NCBI RefSeq assembly: GCF_938015785.1
Contig: NZ_CALLWC010000056.1
Coordinates: 1 to 46,605, forward strand
Source of the DNA: an uncultured Campylobacter sp.
Lineage (GTDB): Bacteria > Campylobacterota > Campylobacteria > Campylobacterales > Campylobacteraceae
DNA length: 46,605 bases
Direction: 5' to 3'
The position numbers were made by a program, and so were the translations under genes. Each line of letters starts with the position of its first letter. Within the stretch, counting starts at the first letter, position 1. Below the pieces are notes generated by a model. The model did not search any database, was not told the origin of the DNA, and was given only the letters and a program-made list of their open reading frames with translations. Shown one piece after another: positions 36,044-44,831 of the stretch.

Positions 36044-36979
36044 GTGCAAGCTCCACATATTCCGGTACTTTTTTCGCAAACGATCACCGCATTTTCGCAG
36101 ATTGAGGACGGCTATGTTATCGACTGTACGTTAGGCTACGGAGGGCATAGCGAGGGCATTTTGACCGCTAATCCGCGCCTTAAGCTTATCGCTTGCGACA
36201 GAGATGCCGAAGCGATAGAATTTTCGCGCGAGCGGCTCAGTAAATTTAAAGATCGCATAGAAATCCACAAAGCAAAATTTAGCGAAATTTTAGGAATTCT
36301 GCCCGAGCAAAAGCTCCGCGCAGTTCGCGGGATATTAGCCGACATCGGCGTTTCGTCGCTTCAGCTAGATAAAAACTGCCGCGGCTTTTCCACTAAAAGC
36401 GACGCGCTGGATATGCGAATGGATGCAGGCGCAGCGCTAGATGCGGCGTATGTCGTAAACAGCTACTCGCAAGCGGATCTGGCGCGCATTTTCCACGAAT
36501 ACGGCGAGCTAACAAACGCTAACGCAATCGCTGCTAAAATAGCTACTGCACGGGCTAACGCACCACTAACAAGCGCCAAAGCTTTGGCAAATTTAATCGG
36601 AACGAAGCCCGTTAAAGGGCGCAGCATCAGCACGGCTACGCTAGCATTTCAGGCGATCCGCATCGAGGTAAACGACGAGCTTGGCGAACTAAAGCGCCTG
36701 TTCGCGTTCATTGAGCAAAAATCGCGCGATTCAATTCTAACTAATGTAACTGTCGCTATAATTTCATTCCATTCGCTTGAAGACCGCATAGTAAAGGAGC
36801 GATTTAGGGTGTGGGAGCGCGATTGCGTCTGTCCTAGAGAATTTATGCGCTGCGAATGTGGCGGCGGGCATTCGTTAGGCAAAATCCTAACCAAAAACCC
36901 TATAATAGCGGACGCGCAAGAGCTTGCGCAAAACTCGCGAGCAGCGAGCGCGAAGCTTAGAATTTTTCGACTGAAATAA
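36044..36979 (+). CDS. rsmH: 16S rRNA (cytosine-1402-N4) methyltransferase RsmH
   Basis: 311 residues from a GTG start behind AAAAGGATAAATTTAA. The protein opens HIPVLFSQTITAF, then DCTLGYGGHSEGIL (SAM-binding glycine motif), and later GILADIGVSSLQLD, FSTKSDALDMRMD, TLAFQAIRIEVNDEL and IISFHSLEDRIVKERF. These are the classic RsmH (MraW) motifs. The enzyme methylates C1402 of 16S rRNA in the ribosomal P site. In many bacteria it heads the division and cell-wall cluster before ftsL. Here an FtsL-like gene follows, but after a spacer of more than 1.1 kb. Confidence 0.95.
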   Translation: MQAPHIPVLFSQTITAFSQIEDGYVIDCTLGYGGHSEGILTANPRLKLIACDRDAEAIEFSRERLSKFKDRIEIHKAKFSEILGILPEQKLRAVRGILADIGVSSLQLDKNCRGFSTKSDALDMRMDAGAALDAAYVVNSYSQADLARIFHEYGELTNANAIAAKIATARANAPLTSAKALANLIGTKPVKGRSISTATLAFQAIRIEVNDELGELKRLFAFIEQKSRDSILTNVTVAIISFHSLEDRIVKERFRVWERDCVCPREFMRCECGGGHSLGKILTKNPIIADAQELAQNSRAASAKLRIFRLK

Positions 36980-38092
36980 CCGCCTTTACTTGCTATAAAT
37001 TTTAAATTTTGACGAAATTTTGTAAAATTTATAGATTTGCAGGCATTAAATTTTAAAATTTTACGGAATTTTGAAATTCAGCTTTCAAAGATTCGCTTTA
37101 GAATTTATGATATTTTCAGCGTTATTTCGAACGCGCAATGTCTAAATCATAAAATTTAACGTTGAATTTTACGCTATATTTAACGTATAATTTTATGAGA
37201 TTTAGTTGCTGCATATTTTAAAAACTAAGTGGCAACATAGATATAAAACCGAGCAAAAGTTAAAATTTGGCGCCTAAAGCAAGCGGCATAATGCCAAATC
37301 TCGTTCTTTGCTTTAACGAAATTTTGTAAGCGAGCAGTAGTTTCATTGACCTTTTAGACGATAGAGCCTATCTTGCAAGTGATATCCTTCACTTAGCGTT
37401 TTAAGACGCATCGAAGACGCAGTAAAATTTTAAGCGGTTTTTCAGACGATTTGACAAAATTTTATAAGATAAGCCGAGTAAAGTGAACTTGATTTTTACC
37501 TGTCAAAATGAATTTCCCAAGCAGGCGGTGCAAAGGCGGCGAAAATAGACAAAGCCGTTAAATTCCGCTTGCCAATATAGAATTTTGCAGATAGATAGCG
37601 GATAAAGTAAATGAAATTTCGCCGTAAATGCGAAAACTATCAACGTAAAAATTTTAAACTAGACAGCGGGACTTAGCAGATAACTCTGCTGCCGATATAA
37701 ATTTTGCAAGCCGGCAGCGTATAAAAAAATGAGTAAAGGCAGCATAGTTTTGCCCGCTACGGCGGAATTGATCTTTACCTAAATTCCACGAGCCTGCCGG
37801 TGCAAAGAGTGAGCAAAATTAACAAAAATAGCCTGCTAAAGTAAAATTTTGCTTTTGCTGGCCGAGATAGAATTTGGCGAGTTAAGATAAAATTCCATTT
37901 ACTGAGGTAAAATTGCAAAGAAAAATTTTGCTCGTAGCTTTGCTTTTAAATTTTACCTTAACGGCCCATTGCTGGGTACACACTTTGCTGGATACACGCT
38001 AGCTGCAGGCTTCGAGCAGAATTTTATCTGACACAGGCGCCTTGGCGGCGAGTAAAGATAAGATCGTGGTTTTAAATTTATGGAGATTTTAG
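36980..38092 (+). other. 1.1-kb spacer between rsmH and the FtsL-like gene
   Basis: No open frame here has a ribosome site or sensible composition. The left half is dense in AAATTTTA words. The right half shows a recurring GCCRATATARAATTTTGC motif at 37571, 37691 and (diverged) 37861, suggesting an eroded repeat array. No tRNA or other RNA fold is recognised. Confidence 0.5.
37571..37880 (+). repeat. Three diverged copies of a GCCRATATARAATTTTGC unit
   Basis: Copies start at 37571, 37691 and 37861, each followed by a GCGG/GCGT and TAAA-rich stretch. Spacings of 120 and 170 bases and heavy drift indicate age. Confidence 0.45.
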
Positions 38093-38902
38093 ATGAATAA
38101 ATATGAATATTTTGCCGACGACGATGACGGGCACGACTTCGCAGGAACATCTGATCTAGCGGGCATAGAGCTTGCGAAAAGACGAGCTATGGAGGATCTG
38201 ACGGATGAGGAGCTAGAGGATAAGCTTGCCGCAGATCTTTCTGTAAAACGAAACTACGCGGGCGCAGCGGGCGGTTACGACGATTTTACTAGCTTGGGAT
38301 TCGAAAGTTCAGGCTTTACAAGCACCCAAAACCATTTAAATTCCGAAAGCGGCGGAACAAAATTTAATAAAAGCAACAAAGTAAAATTCAAAGGACGCGG
38401 CGACGTAAATCTTTCAGCCGCTCGCGGCAGCGATAATTCCAGTGGAGCGAGTTACGGCGATTTTACAGGTGCCAATTTTGTCGGCAAGGCGGATTACGCG
38501 GCGTTTGCAGATGCAAGCTTTACAGGCACGCAAAATCAAAATTACGCGGATCTGGGCGCGCATGATTATGCAAGCCTTGCTGCAGGGCGCAGCTACGGCA
38601 GTTTTGCTGGCGCACAAGACGAACTACTACGCAACTACGACGCCGAGAAAAAAAAGGAGAAAAATCTCACGCTTTATCAGCTTTTAGTCGTTTATCTGCT
38701 GATCGGATTTGCGTTTTTGCTGACGGTGCCGGCGATTTACATCCGCAACGAAATTTATTACATCAGCCGCGACATCGCCGCGCTTCGTACCAAGCACGAA
38801 GTTTTGCTTGAGGAAAATCGTGCGCTTAACAACGATATCGAATATCTACGCTACAAAAATGAAATTTTAGATCCGCAAAGTGTGCAAGAAAATGGGCGCT
38901 GA
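38093..38902 (+). CDS. FtsL/DivIC-like bitopic protein with long low-complexity N-terminus
   Basis: 269 residues, ATG start preceded by a weak GGAG site (GGAGATTTTAG). The last 75 residues have FtsL/DivIC layout: one membrane helix (about 196-216, LLVVYLLIGFAFLLTVPAIYI) and then a periplasmic coiled coil (about 217-258, RDIAALRTKHEVLLEENRAL). The 190 residues before the helix are cytosolic. Residues about 1-55 are acidic and helical, and about 56-175 form a Gly, Ala, Ser, Asp and aromatic low-complexity stretch with repeated F-T/A-G and Y-x-x-F/L motifs. Normal FtsL has a cytosolic part of about 35 residues. Position after rsmH supports the divisome call; homology itself is weak. Confidence 0.65.
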   Translation: MNKYEYFADDDDGHDFAGTSDLAGIELAKRRAMEDLTDEELEDKLAADLSVKRNYAGAAGGYDDFTSLGFESSGFTSTQNHLNSESGGTKFNKSNKVKFKGRGDVNLSAARGSDNSSGASYGDFTGANFVGKADYAAFADASFTGTQNQNYADLGAHDYASLAAGRSYGSFAGAQDELLRNYDAEKKKEKNLTLYQLLVVYLLIGFAFLLTVPAIYIRNEIYYISRDIAALRTKHEVLLEENRALNNDIEYLRYKNEILDPQSVQENGR

Positions 38903-39962
38903 TGGGATTTTGCTCGCAGCGTTTGCGTTTTTTGCTGCGCTAGTGCTTGCCCTGCTGATCGCGCTCGTGCTGCAAAACCGCCGCATAAGCGATGCAAACT
39001 CCGCGCTTAGCGAGTTTTTGGGCGAGAAACTTACGGCTCAAAGTGCGAGAGCGAGCGCCGAGCTTTTCAAGCTAAATCAAAGCCTAAACGACGGCTTTAA
39101 CGATAAGCTCTATTATCTTAATAGATCCCTAGGCGAGGGTTTGCAGCGCCAAAATAGCGCGCTTAGCGAGAATTTAAGCTCGCTGGATCGTGGCTTTAAG
39201 GACATAGCGGAAAATCTAGCGCGAATGAGCGAGCAAAATAAAACTTCACTTCAGGTGCGTGACGAAATCGCAAGGCTAAACTCGATTTTAGGTAATGTCA
39301 AACTACGCGGCAACTTCGGCGAGTACCGATTAGAGAGAATTTTATCGATGATTTACGGGCAAAACGCCGCGTTTTATGAGCTGCAAAAGCACCTACCAAA
39401 CGGCAGAATCGCAGATTGCGCGCTACATATCGCAAAAGAAAAAATTCTTTGCATTGACTCAAAATTCCCACTTCAAAGCTATGAAAAAATTATCGCCGCC
39501 TCCGCCTCAAACGACGCCGCAGCGCTTGCTAGTGCGGATAAGCAACTCGCCGCTGATATGAAAAAGCATGCCGCAGATATCGCGGAAAAATACATCATAC
39601 CGCCTCTTAGCACGGAGTTTGCGGTGCTATTCGTGCCGAGTGAGGCGGTTTTCGTCTACGTCTGCGAGAAGCTGCCGCAGGTGCTTGAATACTGCGCGCA
39701 AATCGGCATTTTTGCGGCATCACCCACGACGCTACTGGCGCTTTTAGGCACGATCCGCACCTTCGTAAAAGACGAGGCGCTCGCGCAAAATATAAAATCG
39801 GTAAAAGATGAAATTTACGCGCTAAAATCGGACTTTGAGACGCATGCCAAGTATGCGACGGCGCTTCAAACATACGCGGATAAGCTCGCTGCACAAGCGG
39901 AGCTTTTAAACAAAAATGCAAAATCTCTAAAAGCCCACTTTGAGCGTTTTAGCGAGCTGTAA
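38892..39962 (+). CDS. rmuC: RmuC-family DNA recombination protein
   Basis: 356 residues from the ATG at 38892, which overlaps the end of the preceding gene; a GTG 12 bases earlier is an alternative start. An N-terminal membrane helix (about 5-28) is followed by a coiled coil (about 35-120) and the RmuC core. The core shows LNSILGNVKLRGNFGEYRLERIL, IDSKFPLQSYEKII, FAVLFVPSEAVF and IFAASPTTLLALLGTI. RmuC limits inversion and rearrangement at short inverted repeats, with a nuclease-like fold inferred for the family. The four-base-class overlap suggests co-translation with the FtsL-like gene. Confidence 0.9.
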   Translation: MGADGILLAAFAFFAALVLALLIALVLQNRRISDANSALSEFLGEKLTAQSARASAELFKLNQSLNDGFNDKLYYLNRSLGEGLQRQNSALSENLSSLDRGFKDIAENLARMSEQNKTSLQVRDEIARLNSILGNVKLRGNFGEYRLERILSMIYGQNAAFYELQKHLPNGRIADCALHIAKEKILCIDSKFPLQSYEKIIAASASNDAAALASADKQLAADMKKHAADIAEKYIIPPLSTEFAVLFVPSEAVFVYVCEKLPQVLEYCAQIGIFAASPTTLLALLGTIRTFVKDEALAQNIKSVKDEIYALKSDFETHAKYATALQTYADKLAAQAELLNKNAKSLKAHFERFSEL

Positions 39963-41890
39963 TGAGGGCAAACCGTAGCGTACAATGCGGCTTGGAGTGC
40001 TTTAACAAGCTTATAACGTGACGAAATTTCGCAGGCAGGCGAGTGGCATTCAAATTAAATTTGCACTTCGCCTATTTTGCAGATAAAATTTCCATTTGAG
40101 GCAGATAGACGGAATTTAAAACTCAGCTTAATGGATTTGTTACTCGAGCGAGCAGAATTCAAAGGCTGTCTGATGCGCATAAAATTTGATCGGCTAAATT
40201 TCATGGGCGCGCGAGCAAATTCAATCCGCTTAAGCATTAAACTCACACCCTCGTCACGATGCAGCAAGATCAATCGATACGCTTTTCGCCCAAGAAATTC
40301 AGCGCTGCTATACCGAAACAAAATTTGACGCCGCATTATTGCGTACGTAATTTGCGGTTGCAGGCAAAATTCTACATTTCAGAGGCAGAATTCATGATTC
40401 ATGAGCTAAATTTCATATTTTGGCGAAACTCTAAAAAGCGGCTTACGGGATACTATGAATTTCAAATAGCAGCGCTGCGAGCAGGATTAGCCGTTTAGCG
40501 CTGAGAAATTTATGGGCGTTGCGCGAATATAATTTCATATTTTGACAAAATTTAAAAAACTATCTGCAAGCACGCAAAATTAATCTGCAATCCCGAAAGC
40601 TCATAAATTTGTATTTTACGGCGACACAAAACCTCGCGCATTAAAGCGTAGCCAAGATAAACATCGCGCTAATACGCGGTGGTGCTTTGGACGGTTGGTG
40701 CGAGCGTAAAGCAAAAACCGCGGCTACTTGCAAACTCAAACCCTTGCTCCGTATAAACAAGCCAAATAAAATTCTACGCCGAATATTTTTTGTCGCCGTT
40801 CGTAAAATTTCAGCGCAATTTAGCTCGCGAAATTTTATCAGCCGCAGCAAGTGGCGTAAATTTTAAATTTAACTCGCGAAATTTTAAAGTCGTAGCATTC
40901 TGAGCGGCTAAATTATCGGCAAACTCTCATGAGGCTTTAGCTTTTGCATTGCAGGCTTGCAGGCTTTTTAACATTATCTACCGGGCGACTCATTTTGTGA
41001 ATTCGGCGTTTATTCGGAGTAAAATTTCAAAAACGGACGCGAATCTCAAAACGGATGCCGTATTTAAAAATACGAAAAGATTAGACGCGCAATCTTACGC
41101 GGCGGCAAGATGAAATTTTAAGTTCGACGCGGCGCCAAAACACACAAAATTCTCTTGCGAAATCGTAAAATTCTAAAATTTCTCGACAAAAATCAAAGCC
41201 ATAGCACTGCAAATTCGCCAAATACCTTCGCGCTAAAAACCCAAAAAATCTCGCTGCTATAGTCTCGAAAAACCGCACATCTTAAAACTCTGCGAGTAAA
41301 CTGAAATTACCAAGCGCCTCAAAACCGCATACGCAAGCGGAAAAATCGCACTGCACCTTAAAGCTACCCTAACGATCTCGTTTTACCACCCTTATACGCC
41401 TCGAAAATCGCGCAGCAGATCAAAACTGAGTAATAGGATTTTTGATACCTGATTTTATGATCGATCCAAGTGCCTAGGCGCCGATCAAATCTATGCGACG
41501 GATTTTGAGGCTACAAGGCTTTAGTGGACGCATAAACGGGCACAGCAACCAACTCCACTCGACGGAATTTTTGGTGCGACTTCGCGACTTCAAGGCTTAG
41601 CGCCGATTCGATTAATAAATTGCGCGCTCCTTGGCCAATGCGCGAGTATGTGGCACCCTCATATGATTACGCGCTAACGCGCCAAACTAAATGCGGGCAT
41701 GAATAGGCACCACGCTATGCTTCACGCCGCGACTTTGCATAGCTAGATCCAAACGTGCGTAATAAATTTTAGATGCTTTTTGTTTCGCATAAAATTTTCA
41801 ATAGTTTTTAGAGATTTTATAAAATTTTGAGCATTTTGCGCTGCTGCGCCGCAGTCATGTTTATACTAAATCACGCTCAGTCTGCGCCGC
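39963..41890 (+). other. 1.9-kb gene-poor region
   Basis: The open frames here are short, overlap on both strands and have no ribosome sites. The sequence is an irregular mix of AAATTTTA/GCGAAATTTTA words. Two relatives of an ACTTCAAGGCTTAGCGCCGATTCG stretch occur near 41480-41620 (CTACAAGGCTTTAGTGGACG and CTTCAAGGCTTAGCGCCGAT). No tRNA, rRNA, IS element or CRISPR is seen. It looks like a decayed island or a large non-coding spacer. Confidence 0.5.
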
Positions 41891-42169
41891 CTATTTATCG
41901 GTCGCGCAATTTTCATTGTAGTAAGCGATGGTGCGCTCGTACTCGTCGTAAGTCTGTATATAATCGTTTGCAACGCTTGGGTTTGCGTATCGATCCTCGA
42001 CCGCTAAAAGCTCCGCTTCGAGCTCTTTGTAGCGCTCATAAACCTCCGCACAGGCGCGATCGTGAGCGTCGCCTTGCAAGATTACTGACTTATCAGGACC
42101 CGCACTCGCGCAGCCTCCGAGCCCTAAAACGACGGCGCAAAACGTACCGCATAAAATTAAGCTTTTCAA
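41891..42169 (-). CDS. Small outer-envelope lipoprotein, unknown
   Basis: 92 residues. A signal of 19 residues ends LGLGGC with the lipidated Cys at 20, followed by ASAG. The mature part of about 70 residues is acidic and likely helical (RACAEVYERYKELEAELLAVED), with two more cysteines that could pair. No family is recognised. It lies immediately 3' of rnpB on the same strand. An AAGGAA site precedes the ATG. Confidence 0.7.
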   Translation of the reverse strand: MKSLILCGTFCAVVLGLGGCASAGPDKSVILQGDAHDRACAEVYERYKELEAELLAVEDRYANPSVANDYIQTYDEYERTIAYYNENCATDK

Positions 42170-42212
42170 AAATTTTTCCTTATTCCAAGTAAATAAATTC
42201 GGCGTAAAAAGA

Positions 42213-42522
42213 GGTGTGGTTATAAGCCGAGTTCCGTTACAGCGGTCATTTATCTAGACCGATTTTTGCAAATCGGTTCGAGCGAACGGTTCGAATATAA
42301 GACGAAACCACCCGTTCTTGCTGCAGGTTGGGTTTGCATTGCCGCCCGTGTCTCCACGCGCGCGGTGGGCTCTTACCCCGCCCTTTCACCCTTACCGCTT
42401 GCGCGGCGGTTTGCTTTCTGTTGTACTTTCCCTAGGGTTGCCCCCGGCGTCCGTTAGACGCAACCTTGTCTTATCGCAGCTCGGACTTTCCTCTCCTTGC
42501 GGAGCGACCGCACGCCACACCC
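42213..42522 (-). ncRNA. rnpB: RNase P RNA (class A)
   Basis: The catalytic RNA that trims tRNA 5' ends. On the minus strand it starts GGGTGTGGC, with GGAGAGGAAAGTCCGAGCT (the universal 5' core), later CCCTAGGGAAAGTACAACAG and GGGTAAGAGCCCACCGCG. It closes with GGAACTCGGCTTATAACCAC, whose end pairs with the 5' GGTGTGG to form P1. CTTTTT follows at once as the terminator. A TATAAT lies seven bases before the start. Length is about 310 bases, normal for the class; the ends are placed by P1 pairing. Confidence 0.95.
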
Positions 42523-42529
42523 GAGCGCA

Positions 42530-42535
42530 ATTATA
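42530..42535 (-). promoter_or_regulatory. -10 box of rnpB
   Basis: TATAAT on the minus strand, seven bases upstream of the deduced RNA start, with a T-rich stretch further upstream. Confidence 0.65.
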
Positions 42536-42606
42536 GCTTTTTTGGCTTAAATTTCAGGGCTTGCGGAATTTTAAGGAGTAGAATTTTGCAGCGTGAGCAA
42601 GTATAA

Positions 42607-42903
42607 ACTCCCGCCTCTGCACCATTGCCGCCGGAGGATGACGACGATAAAGAAGCTAATAAATTAAATCACATCTTTAACAAAAAATAGCATAAATTAG
42701 ATGATTTTTAAATAAATTTTGACGACAATCAACAACAAGCTTATAATGCTATAATTAAAGAACTTGAAAGAGATATGGCAAATGGTAAGTTGCCAAATAA
42801 TTTTACTAATGGCTATAAAGTTAATATTAAAGGCTATGAAATTACTGTACGTGGAGTTATAAAAAATGGAAAACCAAAAATCGGAACGATGTTTATCCCT
42901 CGA
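42607..42903 (+). pseudogene. Decayed C-terminal tail of a polymorphic (CDI-like) toxin
   Basis: Read in one frame, this gives a proline-rich and acidic linker (PASAPLPPEDDDDKEANKL), then NHIFNKK, a TAG stop (42688-42690), HKLDDF, a TAA stop (42709-42711), and then an uninterrupted 63-codon end. That end contains YNAIIKELERDMANGKL, NGYKVNIKGYEITVRGVI and GTMFIPR before its stop. The NHIF..KHxLDDF signature and this type of ending are common at the tips of large contact-dependent or Rhs-type toxins. The AT content is much higher than in the flanks. The fragment lacks any N-terminal delivery part, so it is an orphan or relic module. Its stop lies inside the immunity-like gene that follows. Confidence 0.6.
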
Positions 42904-43231
42904 TAATTTTACAGATATTGCAAATATCGAAGCTGAAATTATTAAGCTAATAAGTGATGATTTAGGCGATTATGCGCTTTATAAGCAGTTTGAAAATTCA
43001 GAAATTACAAAAAGAGAGGTTTCGACAGCCGGATATTATTGCCATTTCGAGTGTAAAAAAATATTAGAAAAAAGCAAAAACAACGGTTTTGTCGGCAATG
43101 TAAATTTGATGCTTTCTGATGAAAACATTGGAGGAGCAATGGTTCTTTTGGAAAATGGAATTTTAAAAATATTAGAATGCTACTTTTGGGAAGAGAATAA
43201 TTTTTTTGAAAATATTGTAAATGGGCAATAG
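42866..43231 (+). CDS. Immunity-like protein next to the toxin tail
   Basis: 121 residues; its ATG overlaps the end of the toxin fragment by 38 bases, the usual toxin-immunity arrangement. The protein is small, acidic and cytosolic, with DIANIEAEIIKLISDDLGDY, AGYYCHFECKK and a beta-rich GNVNLMLSDENIGGAMVLLE running into ENGILKILECYFWEE. I do not recognise a named immunity family. The frame continues past two adjacent TAG codons to another stop at 43307-43309 (24 more codons), so the protein may have been longer once. AT-rich like the toxin fragment. Confidence 0.6.
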   Translation: MENQKSERCLSLDNFTDIANIEAEIIKLISDDLGDYALYKQFENSEITKREVSTAGYYCHFECKKILEKSKNNGFVGNVNLMLSDENIGGAMVLLENGILKILECYFWEENNFFENIVNGQ

Positions 43232-43234
43232 TAG

Positions 43235-43309
43235 ATAAAAGACTTAAGCGATTTTAAGCTTAATAATATTTTGCTGGTTATTGACGAAAATAAATTTGGA
43301 CAACTATAA
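43235..43309 (+). pseudogene. In-frame continuation after the immunity-like gene
   Basis: Directly after two consecutive TAG codons the same frame gives 24 sensible residues (IKDLSDFKLNNILLVIDENK and FGQL) before a stop. It could be the lost C-terminus of the preceding protein or the relic of another immunity gene. Confidence 0.35.
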
Positions 43310-43612
43310 AAAGGTGAAATTTAGCAAATTTTACCTACGGCCGAGCAGAATAAAATTTTAAATTCTATGGCTTAGACAAAACGGCACGCTTACTGCGATA
43401 AAATTTCACGAAATTTCATAAAATTTTATCTGCCGCATAAATTTAAATCCACGCAGTCGGTTTTAATATTTCGCAAAATTCTGCGCGGCGCGGCGCGGTT
43501 TAACGTGGGGCGCGGGGTGACGGAGTCCCACTCCGCGATGCGGTGCGAACCCCCCCCTACTCTACGGCGCGGTTTGACGCGACGTGAGCCATAATCCACG
43601 GCGCGATGCGGC
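43310..43612 (+). repeat. GC-rich two-unit repeat downstream of truD
   Basis: The left part is AT-rich with nothing recognised. From about 43482 the sequence turns GC-rich and contains two related units: GGCGCGGTTTAACG...GCGATGCGGTGCGAAC, followed by an 8-C run (43550-43557), and then GGCGCGGTTTGACG...GCGATGCGGCTCAATC. The second unit runs into the truD stop. Confidence 0.5.
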
Positions 43613-44725
43613 TCAATCCTCGTCTGTCGCGGCGCCCTCAAATATATCTCGGTGCAAAATTTCTTCCAAAACGACCGTCGCGTAAGAGCCTTTCGGCAGA
43701 TAAAAACTAAAGCTAAAATGCGCATTTTGCGTATCATAGGCGTGCTGCACGCGCTCCATAAAGCTCCACGCAAACCTGCGCGAGCCGTTCATCTGTGCCT
43801 CAAACTCGCGAGCAGGCGCGAAAATTTCATCTTCAAATCTGCCGCCAAGCCCGCTAGCTCGCAGCTTAGCTCGCCCCACGATAAGGCCTGCGCTCGTGAT
43901 TTCTCGCCTCGCAAACCTCTCGCACTCCGCGCCCAGATCGTCGCAGCTAAAAAACGCGCCGTGCGGAAAATGTCCTAAAATCTCGCCCCTTAAAAGCTTA
44001 AAAAACTGCGGCTGAGCCGCGATCTCGCGCGCCTCCTCCTTGCTTAGTCCGTAAATTTTAGAAAACTCGCCAAGGCTAAATTCCGCCGCAAATTTTGAAA
44101 TTTCGACCCGCTTGCTAAGCCAGCGATTAAAAAGCTCACTCTGATAGGCGCTGATTAGAAAGTCGCGCATTTTGGGGTTTTTAAGCCGCCTCTGTCCGCG
44201 CAGCACCTCCTCGCCCTGTGCTGCGTTATCGCCGAACTTGCCGAAGCGCTGATAGCCGAAGTAGTTCGCAAAGCCCTCGCGCCCTAGCGTATCTAGCGCG
44301 GCTGCGAGCTTGACGGCGTCGGGCGGTAGAACCTTTTTTAGGCGGATGAAAAAGTCGTTGCCCTTTAGATGCCCGATTTTAAGCTTGTTTTTGTGCCTTT
44401 GCACGCTTAAAATTTTAAGACTTTCGTGCGAAAATCCGCCCAGCGCAGGCTCAAATTTAGCGGGCATGCTAACGTGCTGCGTCGTAAGGCCCTGTTTGTC
44501 CTTAAGCCCCGCGTAGCCGAACTCGCGCATCTTAGCGCCCGTATGTTCGCTTAAAATCCGCAGCGCTTCGTGCGTGCTGATGCCCTTTTTTTGTAGCAGC
44601 AAAATGCAGTGCTCGCCCTCATTGCTAGGCTCGTAAAGCGGCACTTCGCGCACGACGAAATCGCTGGAGTTTTTACTAAAATGCGCATTTATCGGCGCGT
44701 GATTTAGGGTGTATAAAATTTTCAT
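43613..44725 (-). CDS. truD: tRNA pseudouridine-13 synthase TruD
   Basis: 370 residues. The ATG at 44725 is chosen because AAAGG lies six bases upstream and the family begins here (MKILYTLNHAPINAHF, then DFVVREVPLYEPSNEGEH). A start 30 codons earlier gives a non-conserved extension. The catalytic aspartate lies in AGLKDKQGLTTQHVS. The FANYFGYQRFGKFGDN region and the TRUD insertion domain follow. The enzyme converts U13 of tRNA-Glu to pseudouridine. Its 3' end abuts a GC-rich repeat. Confidence 0.94.
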   Translation of the reverse strand: MKILYTLNHAPINAHFSKNSSDFVVREVPLYEPSNEGEHCILLLQKKGISTHEALRILSEHTGAKMREFGYAGLKDKQGLTTQHVSMPAKFEPALGGFSHESLKILSVQRHKNKLKIGHLKGNDFFIRLKKVLPPDAVKLAAALDTLGREGFANYFGYQRFGKFGDNAAQGEEVLRGQRRLKNPKMRDFLISAYQSELFNRWLSKRVEISKFAAEFSLGEFSKIYGLSKEEAREIAAQPQFFKLLRGEILGHFPHGAFFSCDDLGAECERFARREITSAGLIVGRAKLRASGLGGRFEDEIFAPAREFEAQMNGSRRFAWSFMERVQHAYDTQNAHFSFSFYLPKGSYATVVLEEILHRDIFEGAATDED

Positions 44726-44831
44726 AGCCGGCCTTTGCGTTAATCTAAGGCGCAATTTTATAAAATTGAGCCTAAAAAACTCATTATTAAGGCAAATTCT
44801 AGTATCATTCGCCATAAAAAAAGGATGAAAA

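Noticed and set aside
40055..40336. Overlapping 80-90 codon frames on both strands
   Set aside because: Both strands are open over the same AAATTT-rich sequence, composition is unlike genes, and no ribosome site is present.
42285..42300. GGTTCGAAT-like word suggesting a tRNA T-arm
   Set aside because: It lies inside rnpB and no acceptor or anticodon arms pair around it. No tRNA was found in the window.
42266..42536. Two open frames over the RNase P RNA
   Set aside because: The sequence is fully explained by conserved rnpB core motifs and P1 pairing on the minus strand.
44726..44815. Longer start for truD
   Set aside because: The extra 30 residues do not look like TruD, while the ATG at 44725 has AAAGG at proper distance and begins the conserved domain.
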